A DNA stretch of 64,000 bases from Diplonema japonicum (taxonomy: Eukaryota; Euglenozoa; Diplonemea; Diplonemida; Diplonemidae): assembly GCA_964019335.1 (NCBI GenBank), contig OZ025701.1:124001-188000 (forward strand), given 5' to 3'. Each line of letters begins with the position of its first letter. The stretch's first letter is position 1. Positions 28,871-39,100 of the stretch are shown piece after piece. The translations under genes and the position numbers were made by a program. A model generated the notes under the pieces. It had not been told where the DNA came from and searched no databases. It saw only the letters and a program-made list of their open reading frames with translations.

Positions 28871-31591
28871 TTAGTTATTTATCTTTTTCGAACCAAGGAG
28901 CTCACGGTAAGCCTTTTGAAGAGCGCCCTCCGATCGCTGGATGGCTGCCTGGCGGGCAGTAAGGGAGAACGTAGACTCCTTTTCCAACTGTTTCTCTTGC
29001 TGGACCCGCTCGTGGTGTTTGTAGTGAGGGTAAATAGACAGCTTTCGATAGGCCTGAGCGAGGAGACGAGTGGTGTGCTGCTTCTCAGTAAGCGGGAAAG
29101 GCGCGAGCATGTGGTGCCTTGTTTGGGTTTGCACAGATATTGCTGAGACGCGAGCCTTGGCCTTCTGGGCGACACGTGCCATTTTGTTCCTCATCTTTTC
29201 TAGCTTCGCCTCGTTCCTCCTGGCTACCTCTTCGTAGCTCGAAGTCACGGAGTGCGCGTCCTCCATCCTCTCCCTGAGTTCATCTATTGCCTTGCCCGTC
29301 CCTCTCTTGTTCAGCTCATGCTCAGCAAGCTTGTCCTCCAACAGCCTCACTGCCCCCTTTAGGTCTTCGCACTCTGCCGTTTTGTCTATCACTGCTTGCT
29401 GCAGATCACCTGCAGTCTTGATCATTTTCCCCGTTTCAGATGTCAGGGTGCTTATCTTCTCGCTCTGTTCAATGACCTCGTCCTCCAGCCGTGCCACAGC
29501 GATCGCCTTCGTTTGCACAGTTGTTTCCATGATTTCAAGCTCCTCCTGCTTCTTCCGCATGTCCGTAACAAGCTTCTGCGAATTGTTATCCAACAGGCAT
29601 TCCAAGGTACTGATCTGCCCTTCATGCTCTGTCACAGTTTCCCGTAGTAGAGAGGCCTGTCTCTCCAACTCTTCGGTCATGCGAATGGCGCTATTAAGCT
29701 CCTCTTCTTTTTCCATCTTGTACTTCGCGAAGTCTTGCTGCAATGCCGCATGGTCGCTGTCGGCTTGGTTGAGGATCTGCTTAAAACTGGCCAGCCCGTC
29801 GTTCTTCTGGCTGATGATTGAGTCCTTCGAGCTGATGACGGACTGGTGCTCCCTCAGTTGCTCTTCAAGCTGTGTAATGATAGCGTTCAAGGTTTGCTCT
29901 TTGTTCTTTGCTTGCTCCGTGTGTTGAGTGAGCATCGATGCCTGCTGTGTGTGGATAGACTCTTTCTCTTCCATGGCAAGCTTTGTGGAATGTAACACCC
30001 TCAGTGAGTTCTCTTCCACCTCGTGCATCGACTGCTGCATTCTGCCTTTTTCTTCGAGCGCCGCGCGTAACTCGCACTGTGCCTCTTCCAGTTCCCTCTT
30101 CCTACGATCCTCCGCGTCGATGATGTTCTGCCGCAAGGCAGCCATTCTCTCTTCATACTCTTGCATGACCCGCTTCTGCTCCTCCACGGAGGCCAGCACC
30201 CTTTGTTTTTCTTTTGTGGATTTGTCAAGTTCGAGATGTGCATTTGAGACTAGCTCCTGCATAGCCCGAACTTCATCAGGGGCTGTTCCTTTTCCAATTA
30301 CCCTGGCTCGGTCGCCTTTGCGAGTCAAGCTGACAAAGGGTCGCAGCATGCTGCCCCCTATCACAGACACGTCGATGGCATCGTTGACTGCCACATTGTT
30401 CACGTAGAATTTCACTGTCTTCACATACTCTGTGAGGTTCACGTGCACCGCGATGCGTGAGCCCTCACAGAGCTTGTCATGCTTGCTGTATGTGTTCCCC
30501 CCGATGATGAGCAGTCCGTCGCTGCGCAGCTCCACCCTCTCCCCCATGCAGTCTGCGCCGACACCTACACGTCCGTTTATAACCTCGAGCTCAACCTCAA
30601 AGGTGTACAGCCCCCATGTTATCACCCCAGAAGAAAACACTTCACTTGGCACGTCTTTCGTGAGGTACGCTGTCCTATCCTTGTTGGTGAGCACTACACA
30701 CGGCCCACAGCGTGTGTGGTCGAATGTGAGATAGCCTTCCGGCAGCGCCTCGTCGCTGGGTGCTTCGGGAGAATGCCATTTAGAAGGACACCACAGCTTG
30801 CAGTGAGTGACACCGTTGCACCCTGGGCAAACAGCCTCCAGAGGGGCTTCAAGGACATCCTGCGGCAGTTTTTGTTCTAAGGTTGCTATCTTGCCGGAAA
30901 GCCGTTCTCGCTCAGTGCGAGCAAGGATGCGCTCTTGCTTTGCTTGGATGAGGCGCTGCTCGAGGTCGTGCACAACACGCTTGTTCCGAACGCTCTCAGC
31001 AGCAGTGGTGTCGAACGTAGCAAAGTGGCCGTCGTCGCTGGACGAGTCAGAGTACACTTCCTCCTGTGCAGGTGGCGTAGCAACCAAGGGGGAAAAGGGA
31101 ACCAAAGGCCGCAAGGCAGGTGAGTCATCGTTCAGAACGATAGCAGGAGGGGGATCTAAGGGGCTCGGGCTGCCCGCAGCTACGGCTGGGGTGTCAGCAC
31201 TGGGCCTATAAGGTGTGATAGGGCTAGCATCCGCGGCGAGGGGTCCGGGCCCTTTGCTATAAACTGAGGGGCTCCCAACTTCTGTATCGAACTGACGTAG
31301 GTCATCAGGGCTCCCCGATGGTTCTGTTGGCAAACTCCCAACCGGCATGTTATGCTTGATAGGTAAGTCTTTAATAAGTGTTGCCACACTGGCGACCACC
31401 CGCTCTTCGTCCTTTTGGAGGCATGTGACCCTTTTCTTTGTCTCAAGGAAGTTGAATGATAATGCGTCATACAGGATCTCCCTTACAGGACCACGTCCTT
31501 TGGACAGCCCCACCGAGTAGAAAAGCTCCCTGTCCTGCACCCAGAACCTAACAACTTTGCCGTTTGCGATAGGAAAGTTGACCTCATCCAT
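28871..31591 (-). CDS. SPRY/B30.2-like domain protein with long coiled coil
   Basis: Intronless 906-residue frame from MDEVNFPIANGKVVRFW. Residues 1-75 form a compact head and 80-215 are Pro/Ser-rich and disordered. A short Cys/His patch (VCPGCNGVTHCKLWCPS) at ~250-270 could bind metal. Residues ~284-434 look like a SPRY/concanavalin-like beta-sandwich: YLTFDHTRCGPCVVL, ITWGLYTFEVELEV, VGVGADCMGERVEL, VKFYVNNVAVNDAI. Residues 440-860 are a continuous coiled coil rich in E, K, Q and L. The tail holds a basic motif and ends GSKKINN. SPRY domains are protein-recognition modules, and the coiled coil suggests a dimeric scaffold. Partner unknown. Confidence 0.75.
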   Translation of the reverse strand: MDEVNFPIANGKVVRFWVQDRELFYSVGLSKGRGPVREILYDALSFNFLETKKRVTCLQKDEERVVASVATLIKDLPIKHNMPVGSLPTEPSGSPDDLRQFDTEVGSPSVYSKGPGPLAADASPITPYRPSADTPAVAAGSPSPLDPPPAIVLNDDSPALRPLVPFSPLVATPPAQEEVYSDSSSDDGHFATFDTTAAESVRNKRVVHDLEQRLIQAKQERILARTERERLSGKIATLEQKLPQDVLEAPLEAVCPGCNGVTHCKLWCPSKWHSPEAPSDEALPEGYLTFDHTRCGPCVVLTNKDRTAYLTKDVPSEVFSSGVITWGLYTFEVELEVINGRVGVGADCMGERVELRSDGLLIIGGNTYSKHDKLCEGSRIAVHVNLTEYVKTVKFYVNNVAVNDAIDVSVIGGSMLRPFVSLTRKGDRARVIGKGTAPDEVRAMQELVSNAHLELDKSTKEKQRVLASVEEQKRVMQEYEERMAALRQNIIDAEDRRKRELEEAQCELRAALEEKGRMQQSMHEVEENSLRVLHSTKLAMEEKESIHTQQASMLTQHTEQAKNKEQTLNAIITQLEEQLREHQSVISSKDSIISQKNDGLASFKQILNQADSDHAALQQDFAKYKMEKEEELNSAIRMTEELERQASLLRETVTEHEGQISTLECLLDNNSQKLVTDMRKKQEELEIMETTVQTKAIAVARLEDEVIEQSEKISTLTSETGKMIKTAGDLQQAVIDKTAECEDLKGAVRLLEDKLAEHELNKRGTGKAIDELRERMEDAHSVTSSYEEVARRNEAKLEKMRNKMARVAQKAKARVSAISVQTQTRHHMLAPFPLTEKQHTTRLLAQAYRKLSIYPHYKHHERVQQEKQLEKESTFSLTARQAAIQRSEGALQKAYRELLGSKKINN

Positions 31592-31680
31592 CGTGTATCA
31601 TGCCTCGCTGTGGTGGTGGGGGGGGGGGGGGGGGGGGGGTGTTCTTGACGCATTCACGACAAAAAAAAAAAAGGGTGCAG

Positions 31681-32658
31681 TTAAACTGAATTATCTAGAC
31701 TGTTTAGGATATTCGACAGCATGCCAACAGAGCCATCATAGCAAAGGTGAAGCTTGTCAAGACGGAAAAGCGAGGTGGGGTGCGTGCCGAGCATAGCACC
31801 TAGTTCAGCCGTGGGAAGAACGCGCACCCTGTAACGTGACGCTCTTGAAGCAAGATACTTCCTCAACTCGGTGTTGTGATCGTGTAAAAGCACAGAGTCG
31901 TTGTACAAGCCGCCGAAAGACACAATGAGAGAGTCGGCAGGTTCGATGGGAAGATGTGGGAGGACAGAGGCAGGGTGATCACTTTCACCACGCATGAGGA
32001 TGTCGGTCAGCTGGAAAGCCACGCTAACGTTTCTAGGGGTTGTGATCTTTAGAATCTTCATAGGGGTGGGGGTGTACCATTCAGACTTTCCCCGGATGGC
32101 ACCCACCACCCCATGCTTTACAAAGTTCAGGTATGACGTGAACATGAAATCGGGTATCGAAAACCGTTTGTCTCTGCTTCTATACTTCCCTTTTGCAGAT
32201 GGTATCCCTGATCTCTGAAGCCCTCCTTCTGTGGTGTGGTACAGCCACTCTCGTTGTGTTTTCTCAGGATCGGATTGAAACGACAGCCAGCAAACAAGGA
32301 CTTTGAACTGTTCATGCATGCGGGTGTCGCCTATCATCCAAATTGTGGTATTCGGAGGTGATTTTGACAGGTATTCCCACCAAGCCCTTCCAGGTCTGTT
32401 ATTCTTCATTTCCCAGCAGGAATTGACTGACATTTTCCCTCCAGGTGTGTTCCTGCACCGATGGGGCGTTCCCTCGCCCATCCATGGGCACCTCCCTGGT
32501 TCCTCCTTCACCTCCCTCCATTCACACCTTGTTTTTTTTATCGCGGGAGGGCTGCTTGGCGGGTTTGTAAACTCGTACCAAGAAGCCGTTATGGTGACCA
32601 AACCTACTCCGAATGCCACACATAGCAGAAGCTCATGCCGGCTCAGAAAGAACAACAT
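31681..32658 (-). CDS. type II membrane protein, PC-esterase/SGNH-like
   Basis: 325-residue frame starting MLFFLSRHELLLCVAFG. An N-terminal signal anchor at about 10-28 precedes a Cys- and Trp-rich luminal domain: KKTRCEWREVKEEPGRC, HRCRNTPGG, SCWEMKNNRPGRAWWEYL. The segment TIWMIGDTRMHEQF resembles block I (GDS) of plant TBL/PMR5-type PC-esterases and related acyl-modifying enzymes, but the nucleophile position is Thr. A late DKLHLCYDG could be the DxxH-type block, and SFGGLYND a middle block. If the family call is right it would modify or de-esterify glycans in the secretory pathway. The Thr replacement makes activity uncertain. Confidence 0.5.
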   Translation of the reverse strand: MLFFLSRHELLLCVAFGVGLVTITASWYEFTNPPSSPPAIKKTRCEWREVKEEPGRCPWMGEGTPHRCRNTPGGKMSVNSCWEMKNNRPGRAWWEYLSKSPPNTTIWMIGDTRMHEQFKVLVCWLSFQSDPEKTQREWLYHTTEGGLQRSGIPSAKGKYRSRDKRFSIPDFMFTSYLNFVKHGVVGAIRGKSEWYTPTPMKILKITTPRNVSVAFQLTDILMRGESDHPASVLPHLPIEPADSLIVSFGGLYNDSVLLHDHNTELRKYLASRASRYRVRVLPTAELGAMLGTHPTSLFRLDKLHLCYDGSVGMLSNILNSLDNSV

Positions 32659-32786
32659 GGACCTGCAAACGGTTTTTTTCTTTTTTTTTTTTTTTGCTCC
32701 CTTCTGAACGTAAAAGGAAGGGGGGGGGGGGGGGGAAAGAAATCAACAAAGTCCAGATTTCTCTGCAATGTACAGTACTACACACA

Positions 32787-32818
<32 letters not shown>

Positions 32819-32934
32819 CCCTTTCTCTTTCTTTTTTTTTTCCATCCCGCCCCTTTCTGGCAGGAAAAGGGATAATACGATGAACGAGAAATAATTTCTT
32901 CATATCCCCTCTTCCTGTCCACCACCTCCACTAT

Positions 32935-32969
<35 letters not shown>

Positions 32970-33388
32970 TGCGCGGATTCCTGTAAACTTCATCAAAGGA
33001 AAGAAAGAAAAAAGAGAGGGGTGGGTATAAAAAAACAAGTATAAAAGATGAACGGCGAAAGAAGAAAGAGAAAAAAAAAAAGAGTCGGTTTGATTGTTGT
33101 TTGTGCACAGCCAGGATTTAACCTGTAGAAGGATAAGCCCAACAATGCCACCACTACTCTTTTTTTTAATAACAACATTCATTATCAAATAATAATTGTT
33201 TTTCTTGTTCAAGTTAAAAAGAAAAAAAAAAACAATATTTTTCTCGCACAATTATTTTGGAATTTGGAAAAAAGAAAAACAAAATATGGAAAGGGTTTCA
33301 AAATTGAATTATGATGAAGATCCACCCCAAAAAAAATCTCACCGGCTGCATGCACGGGAAAGAGGACAAAAAAAAAAAAAAACAGAAT
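32659..33388. other. intergenic, homopolymer-rich
   Basis: Runs of 25-32 T (near 32790-32818 and 32937-32968), a G run of about 16 near 32720-32735, and A-rich DNA. No gene or RNA supported. Confidence 0.7.
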
Positions 33389-34567
33389 TCAAACAACAGC
33401 AAGTAACGACAAAGCAAGAACGGAAAGCATGGTGCAAGTAGGCCCCGCACTGTACATCTCAATCGACTTACCGACAAGTGGCCCTGCTACTATGCTTAGA
33501 GCCTTGCAGATCCCGGCGTAGGCACTTAGGGTGGTCGCCCGCGTCCCGTCTTGCAAGCCGACCTGCTTGTTGATGTAAGAGGAGGTCATTGGCCACATGA
33601 CACCCCTCACGACACCTAAGATGCTATTCGCCAACAGGACGAAGGCCACATGTGGAAGTGTGAACAGCATGTAGCACACCGCCGTCGCGAAACTTTGTGA
33701 TTCTTTTTTTTTTTTTTTTTAAATAAAATACCTCAGCATAGCGACGACACTGCCTTCGCTGCCACCGACCAGCGCCAGGATCTTGGGTGCGTACATGGAA
33801 CCCACTGATCCGGCTGCGTTCACAGCAAACCACACCCACCCATACACAGCAGGGCTGAGCCCGTGGGCCCTCCATAAAACAGGAGCCAACCACACAGAGA
33901 TATACGTAAACGTCGAGAGAATCGACAACGGTGTGAGAATGCCGTGCGAGGCGTTCCGGAAGACCACTGCATAGGGGATAGGGTTGTAAATAGACGCCTC
34001 GTTCGGGGTAGTGGGGTTTGTGAGGAACCCTGCCAAAACAGCACCTATAAAGGTAGGCAGCGCAGAGAGGATGATGGCGTGCTGCGGAAGGAGGAAACCG
34101 CCGAAAACAGAGAAAACCGCCTCTGTAGTTGTGACATATGAGATGTGTCGGGACTCGTGTTTGAGCGCGTCTTTCTTCTCAAGATTTAGAGACCGGACTG
34201 TTTCGTGAAGGAGGGCTACGTCAGTTCCGCTGAAGAGGGCACATCCTATGGGTTTTACCACAGCTGATGCCCAGACAAAGCCCATGCCAAGGAGGAGATA
34301 CCCAATGCACAGCAGCAGGAAGGACACAACTAGCGTAGCCTTTCTCCCCAGCCTGTCAGCTACCCACCCGCTTGGAATCTCAGCTACAACGGTCACAGCG
34401 GAGGCCAGGCTCGTTACTAGGAACACTTCTTCCATCCCCAACCCCAGATCCGTGAACCATAGGTACATCACGGGGACAGCGGGGACAGCTTGTCGGAGAC
34501 ACCTCACCCATAACAGCACATCCAACTGCCATTCCTGTACTTCTTTGTTTTTTGCCGTGTACCCCAT
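33389..34567 (-). CDS. Major Facilitator Superfamily transporter
   Basis: Two exons (33732-34567, 33389-33692) flank a 39-nt intron that contains 17 A. The product has 379 residues from MGYTAKNKEVQEWQL; a second Met 12 codons upstream is also possible. Multiple hydrophobic helices are evident. The signature motif A lies between TM2 and TM3 as IPSGWVADRLGRKATLV. Helices include LVVSFLLLCIGYLLLGMGFV, AIILSALPTFIGAVLAGFL and VYGWVWFAVNAAGSVGSMYA, and in exon 2 HVAFVLLANSILGVVRGVMW. At 379 residues it is at the short end for a 12-helix carrier. The substrate is unknown. It resembles small prokaryote-like MFS permeases more than sugar porters. Confidence 0.8.
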
Positions 34568-36164
34568 TCCCTCCCCTCTCCCTCCCCCACCTTTGTTGTA
34601 CAAATGTGGGAAAATCGTAGGGGAACTTTTTTTTTGAGGGGGTCAGAAAACGGAAAGATAGTTTTTTGAAAGAAAAAAGAAGAGCCACAGATCGCTAAAA
34701 GAAAGTGGAATGAATGGGGTGTGATGGCACTAAGAAAAAAAAGGGGGGCGGGGACACACGAACCAAAGCAATCACTTTTTTTTTTTGCCCATTTTCTTTT
34801 TTTTTTTTTTTTTTTTTTTGTTGCTGTTCAACAAAACTACTCATTTGAAGCCTAGTCGGGGGTTCATTAGTTCCTCCCGTTCAGATGGATAAAAAAAAAC
34901 CCCTCTGGAAAAATGCTATGATCACCCCTCCTTTTTTTCCCCCCCCGCTTCCATGCTTTGTAATAAAATAATCTAAAATATAAGGAAAAAAAAATGTAAG
35001 ACATAGAAAAATAACATTAAGTTCATAACATCTACTTTCAACATCTACTATAAAAATATAAAAAAATATGAGCTCGTCCGGACGAAAATGTCAACACTTT
35101 TTTGGGCACCTCCAAAAATTTCTTGTTTTGATTATTTGAGCAAAAAAAGGGCAGCATGCAACCATAGGAAGATGACATACATGGTGTACATGATGCCGTT
35201 CTTTCAATTGCGATGCTTGTTTTGCCATGAGGGTGGCAGGCTTTGCAACCGGCTGCCCCCGGGAAGCGAAAAATAGAGGTCAGAAAAACGGCGAAAAATG
35301 TTTAAAATGCAATTTTATTGCTTAAAATGCAGTATCTAGGGTGCATAAAATTGGTGATCAAGCGCACTTGTGACCCTTGGGTACAACCCAGGGTCGGGTT
35401 ACTGTTAAAAGTACTTAGCGAAAAATATATGGCGCCGATAGCCCCCGAAAATCCGGTTTTTTACACCCTATTTTTTGGCTTTTTAAAGGGGTTCCTAAGG
35501 GATTTTGGCCGGTTTTTTACACCCTATTTTTCAGAAAAACCAATTCTTAACACTTGCCTGCTCATGCAGAGCTTCGACATTGGTATCTTTGGGGTCAAAC
35601 TTTCATTCTCTACCCATCTGCTGAAGTTTTTCCTTTTCTTCTGCACTCATAATACTTTAAAAGTGAAAAATTTGCTTTTTTAAGGGGTTTTAAAGGGATT
35701 TTAGCCTTAAATAGGCCAAAATGGCACATTAAGGGTAAGTTCTCCCCACCCCATTTTAATAGTGATTTAGAGTCCAGCCCACCCAAAATGACCCCAAAGG
35801 TTTCACAGATTTTCAATCTGCGTCCATTCCTCCTGTCGCTTTTCACGGAAAAACGAAAATAAAAAATGGAGTCTGGGTTATTTGTAACTTCCAAATTGAA
35901 TCGTTTGCCAAAAACCATTCTAAAAAACATGTTTTTGCACGTGCGTTTTAAAAATAAAAAAGGACTGCATTTCTGCACACAAAGTGGTGTCGGACTACTT
36001 TTCTACTTAGAAATTTAACGGGGGTTTTCCGCCGCATAGGAGGGTCATTTGTTGACATTTTTTTCCGGACGAGATCATATAAAAAAAAGAAATCCCTCCA
36101 GGGATTTCTTTTTTCCCCCTTTGTTTATTGTATCAATGTGGAGCTCCCCCCCCCCCCCGACTTC
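34568..36164. other. intergenic occupied largely by a 1-kb inverted-repeat element
   Basis: 34568-35060 is homopolymer-rich (T runs at 34797-34819, G/C runs). 35066-36080 is the inverted-repeat element. 36080-36164 contains a small self-complementary AAATCCCTCCAGGGATTTC hairpin (near 36089-36107) and a C run just downstream of the WD40 gene's stop. Confidence 0.65.
35066..36080. mobile_element. about 1-kb non-autonomous inverted-repeat element
   Basis: The 31-bp ends 35066-35096 and 36050-36080 are inverted copies matching at 28 of 31 positions; the shared core is ctcgtccgga followed by aaaatgtcaaca. The interior is AT-rich, with no convincing frame, and contains repeated phrases such as ggggttcctaagggatttt (about 35491), related to 16424-16445 and to a second copy near 35690. 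A transposase is absent. The ends contain the self-palindrome CGTCCGGACG on the left. Most likely a DNA-transposon derivative mobilised in trans. Confidence 0.6.
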
Positions 36165-39100
36165 TTATTTAGGATCATCGGGCTGCTTTGATATCACCAT
36201 CTTCTTAAAGTCGTTCATCTCTGTTTCCCACCGTTTTGTGAGTCGGAGGGTGAGCTGCGACTCCAGGACAGCAAGGCGGTCCTCGAGGGCAGGGTCGGCC
36301 TGCGGTGACGAAGGGACAGGAGATGCCGGCTCTTCATTCAGCAATGCGTCGATACTGTTTCGCATCCAGTGCAACACGGACGTTGCATCGTCCTCCGGCA
36401 GCTTCACCCTTCTAGGGGGTGGGAAAGTAGAAACCAACGACTCGTCAGGCGGGCTCCCTTCTGCCTCCATACTTTCAAATACCTGCTGCATTCCCTCTAC
36501 CATTTTGTCAAGGCCCTTCCTACAGTTTTGAGGGTACACAATGCCCTTGCTCATCCTGCTCGTACACGTGTCGTCCAAGATGTCTTCTTCACTTTTGGGA
36601 ATCGTACCGGTGCTGGAATCAAGCTGAAGGGTGGGAAGAAATGCTTAAAAAATTAAGGTCGTAACACACCTGTGACTTGTTTTTCTTCCAAGCTTCCCTC
36701 TCATCTTGCAACCGTTGTTTTACAACCGATTTCGTCAGGTCTGTGTTGTGTATGCTGCTTGAGGAGGTGTGCCATACCTCCTTCATCGGCGGTGTCTTCA
36801 CCGTCGCTTGGTGCTTTTGTAGGGGTGGCTGCCTGTTCTATCTCGTCGATAACTTCCATCGCTTTGCGTTCTTTTTCTTGTTTTCTCTGCCGTTCGTCGT
36901 TTACTTTTTTGTTCTGCTCTGCCATGGTCTTCACCTCATCGAATTTCTTCTTTAATCGCTCTTTTTTTGCAGCCTCTTCCAACAGTTTCGTGCGTTGGTC
37001 TTCTTCTTCCTGGATCCTCCTTCTCTCGTTGTTCTCTTCTTCTTCTTTTCGAAGCCTTCCCCGTTCTTCTTCTTGTTTTTTCGCCAGCTCTTCATCTTCC
37101 ATTAACCCGCTCATCAACATTTCTTCACGCATCATGAGCGCTTCCCTCTGATGCTGCTCGCGGCCTATCAAAAGCTCCACAGCCTGCTTTGCAAGTTCTA
37201 GTTGTTGTCTTTTGAGCTCTTCCTCTTGCATTTCAAGCTCCTGTCTTGCGAGGTCCTCCTTTTCCCTCAGCTCTTGCTCTTGTTTTCTCGCGAGTTCTTT
37301 TTCCCTTTCTCTTTGCTTCCTCGCGTTTTCCTGTTGTTTTATGAGCTCTTGCTGCCTTTTCTCGAATTCTTCCTGTTGTGCTGTTTCTTCCGCTTCCTGC
37401 CGTTGTTGTTCTTCTAGCGCCTTCTCCCTTTCCAGCTGCTCCTTTTCCTCTGTTTCTCTTCGAATCTTCTCCATAAGCTGTTCTTCCCTTTCTTCGGAGA
37501 TGGGCACGTTCAACGTTATGGGTACGGGATCTATGTGCTCTTGTGTGATAGGCTGGCTTGCAATTGGTGGAAAACTCAGCCCTTCGAAGGCCTGGCGATC
37601 ACCTAGCCACTTGTTATTTGCGTTCTCACGAATCACGTGGCCGGGGGCACAACTTTTGTCCTCCGCTTGCTCTCGATTCCTTTCAGACTCTTTATTCTGT
37701 TGGTGTTCCCTCGCTTCTTGGTCATCCCTGACCTGCTCTGCTTTCCGTCGCTCGTCAGCCTTCCTTTGCCATTCGACCTTCGCCCTTTCTTCTGCCTCTT
37801 TCCTCTCAGCATTCTTGTCTACGATTCCGGATGTTTTCGGCTCCAACAGGTCGTTCGGGTCGATGTGCGCTTCGACTGTCATTGAAGGGTGTGCGTCTAC
37901 AGGTGCCTCGCGAGTGGGGTCGTGGTGCACAGTGGAGGGGTGCGGGTCGACAGGCTTGTGTATTTTGCGCCACTGGGCGGTCACGCTGGTGCGCAGTAGA
38001 GATCCTGAGAGGACAGGCTTGTCCTTGTTCCACAAGGACTCGATGTCTTTCGTTGCGCAGATGCTCCTCTTGCTGAGGGGGATCTCGTTGCCGTCATCTT
38101 CGTCATCATCCGAGTCGTCAAGCGGCTTGAAGCTTCCGGCGGTTGAGATGTTGTCCATCTGCGGGAAGTTCAGGTTGTCCTCCACGAAGGCCTGGTACGC
38201 CTGACCATGCCATTTCCCGCCCACATTCCCACGAAGCACACCCGACGTGAACATAGGTCCCCTAGGGTCGCCCTTGATCTCCTCAGCAGGCTTCGGCTTC
38301 ACTTCAGCAGGCGCTGGTGTTGGATCAGCTGGAGCAGGAGCAGGAACAGGAACAGGAGCAGGAGGGGCGAGAGCTCGTGGAATCGCAGGCTTAGCACCCC
38401 CACCAGCTTCCACTATTTTAGAAGCGCTGGCGGCAGAGAACTTCCACACGTAGAGGCATCCCTCTGCATCGCCGACCACAAGCTGCAGCTTCCCAGACGA
38501 CACGACCCACGACATCACAGTAGGCTGCGCCCCCGTGTTGGGTGTTTGTGCTACGATAGTTCCGCTGAAGTAATCCACGATCTTGATGCTGCCGTTATAC
38601 CCTGCTACAGCAACCCATTCTGCACCTGGCTCGATTTTGACCATGTAATGGCCTTTGCCCTCAGATGGAATTCTGTACTGCCTGCGTACCTGACCCAGAG
38701 GCAAGGTCATCTGCCTGCAAGACAGGAAGTCATTCTTCCCCACAGACAGGAGGATAGTCCCCCGTGGATACATGGCCGTAGAAAGAATAGGTGACTTCGT
38801 AGCGTACACGGTGGGCTCGTCGGCAACCTCACCCTCCAAGGTGATCGGCTGGTATACAATGTTGCCGTCGGTGCTGCTGCTTACTAAAAGGAGTTTCCCG
38901 TCTTTGTTCACAGGCTGCAAGGTGACGGAGGTTATGGCGTCTGTGTGCGGGTTGAACGACAGGAGCACTTGTAGCTCGCTGTTGGTGGCCTTCAGCAGGT
39001 GAACCATGCCGTCCCGACCGCCCGACACGAGCAAGTCGGGTGAGCACGGTGGGCCGAAGGTCATGGTCACAACGTCTGAGTCATGTGCTGCGCACGACGT

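Noticed and set aside
29292-29927. 211-codon plus-strand frame opposite the SPRY/coiled-coil gene
   Set aside because: Same coiled-coil antisense artefact, with no splice or start support.
36089-36107. Hairpin AAATCCCTCCAGGGATTTC as a bacterial-type terminator
   Set aside because: The setting is eukaryotic and the hairpin lies next to the end of an inverted-repeat element; it is more likely part of that insertion's flank.
37212-38204. 330-codon plus-strand open frame opposite the WD40/coiled-coil gene
   Set aside because: Ser/Cys/Leu-rich antisense of a Glu/Lys-rich coiled coil; such shadows are expected from GAG/AAG codons, and the minus-strand protein has clear domains.
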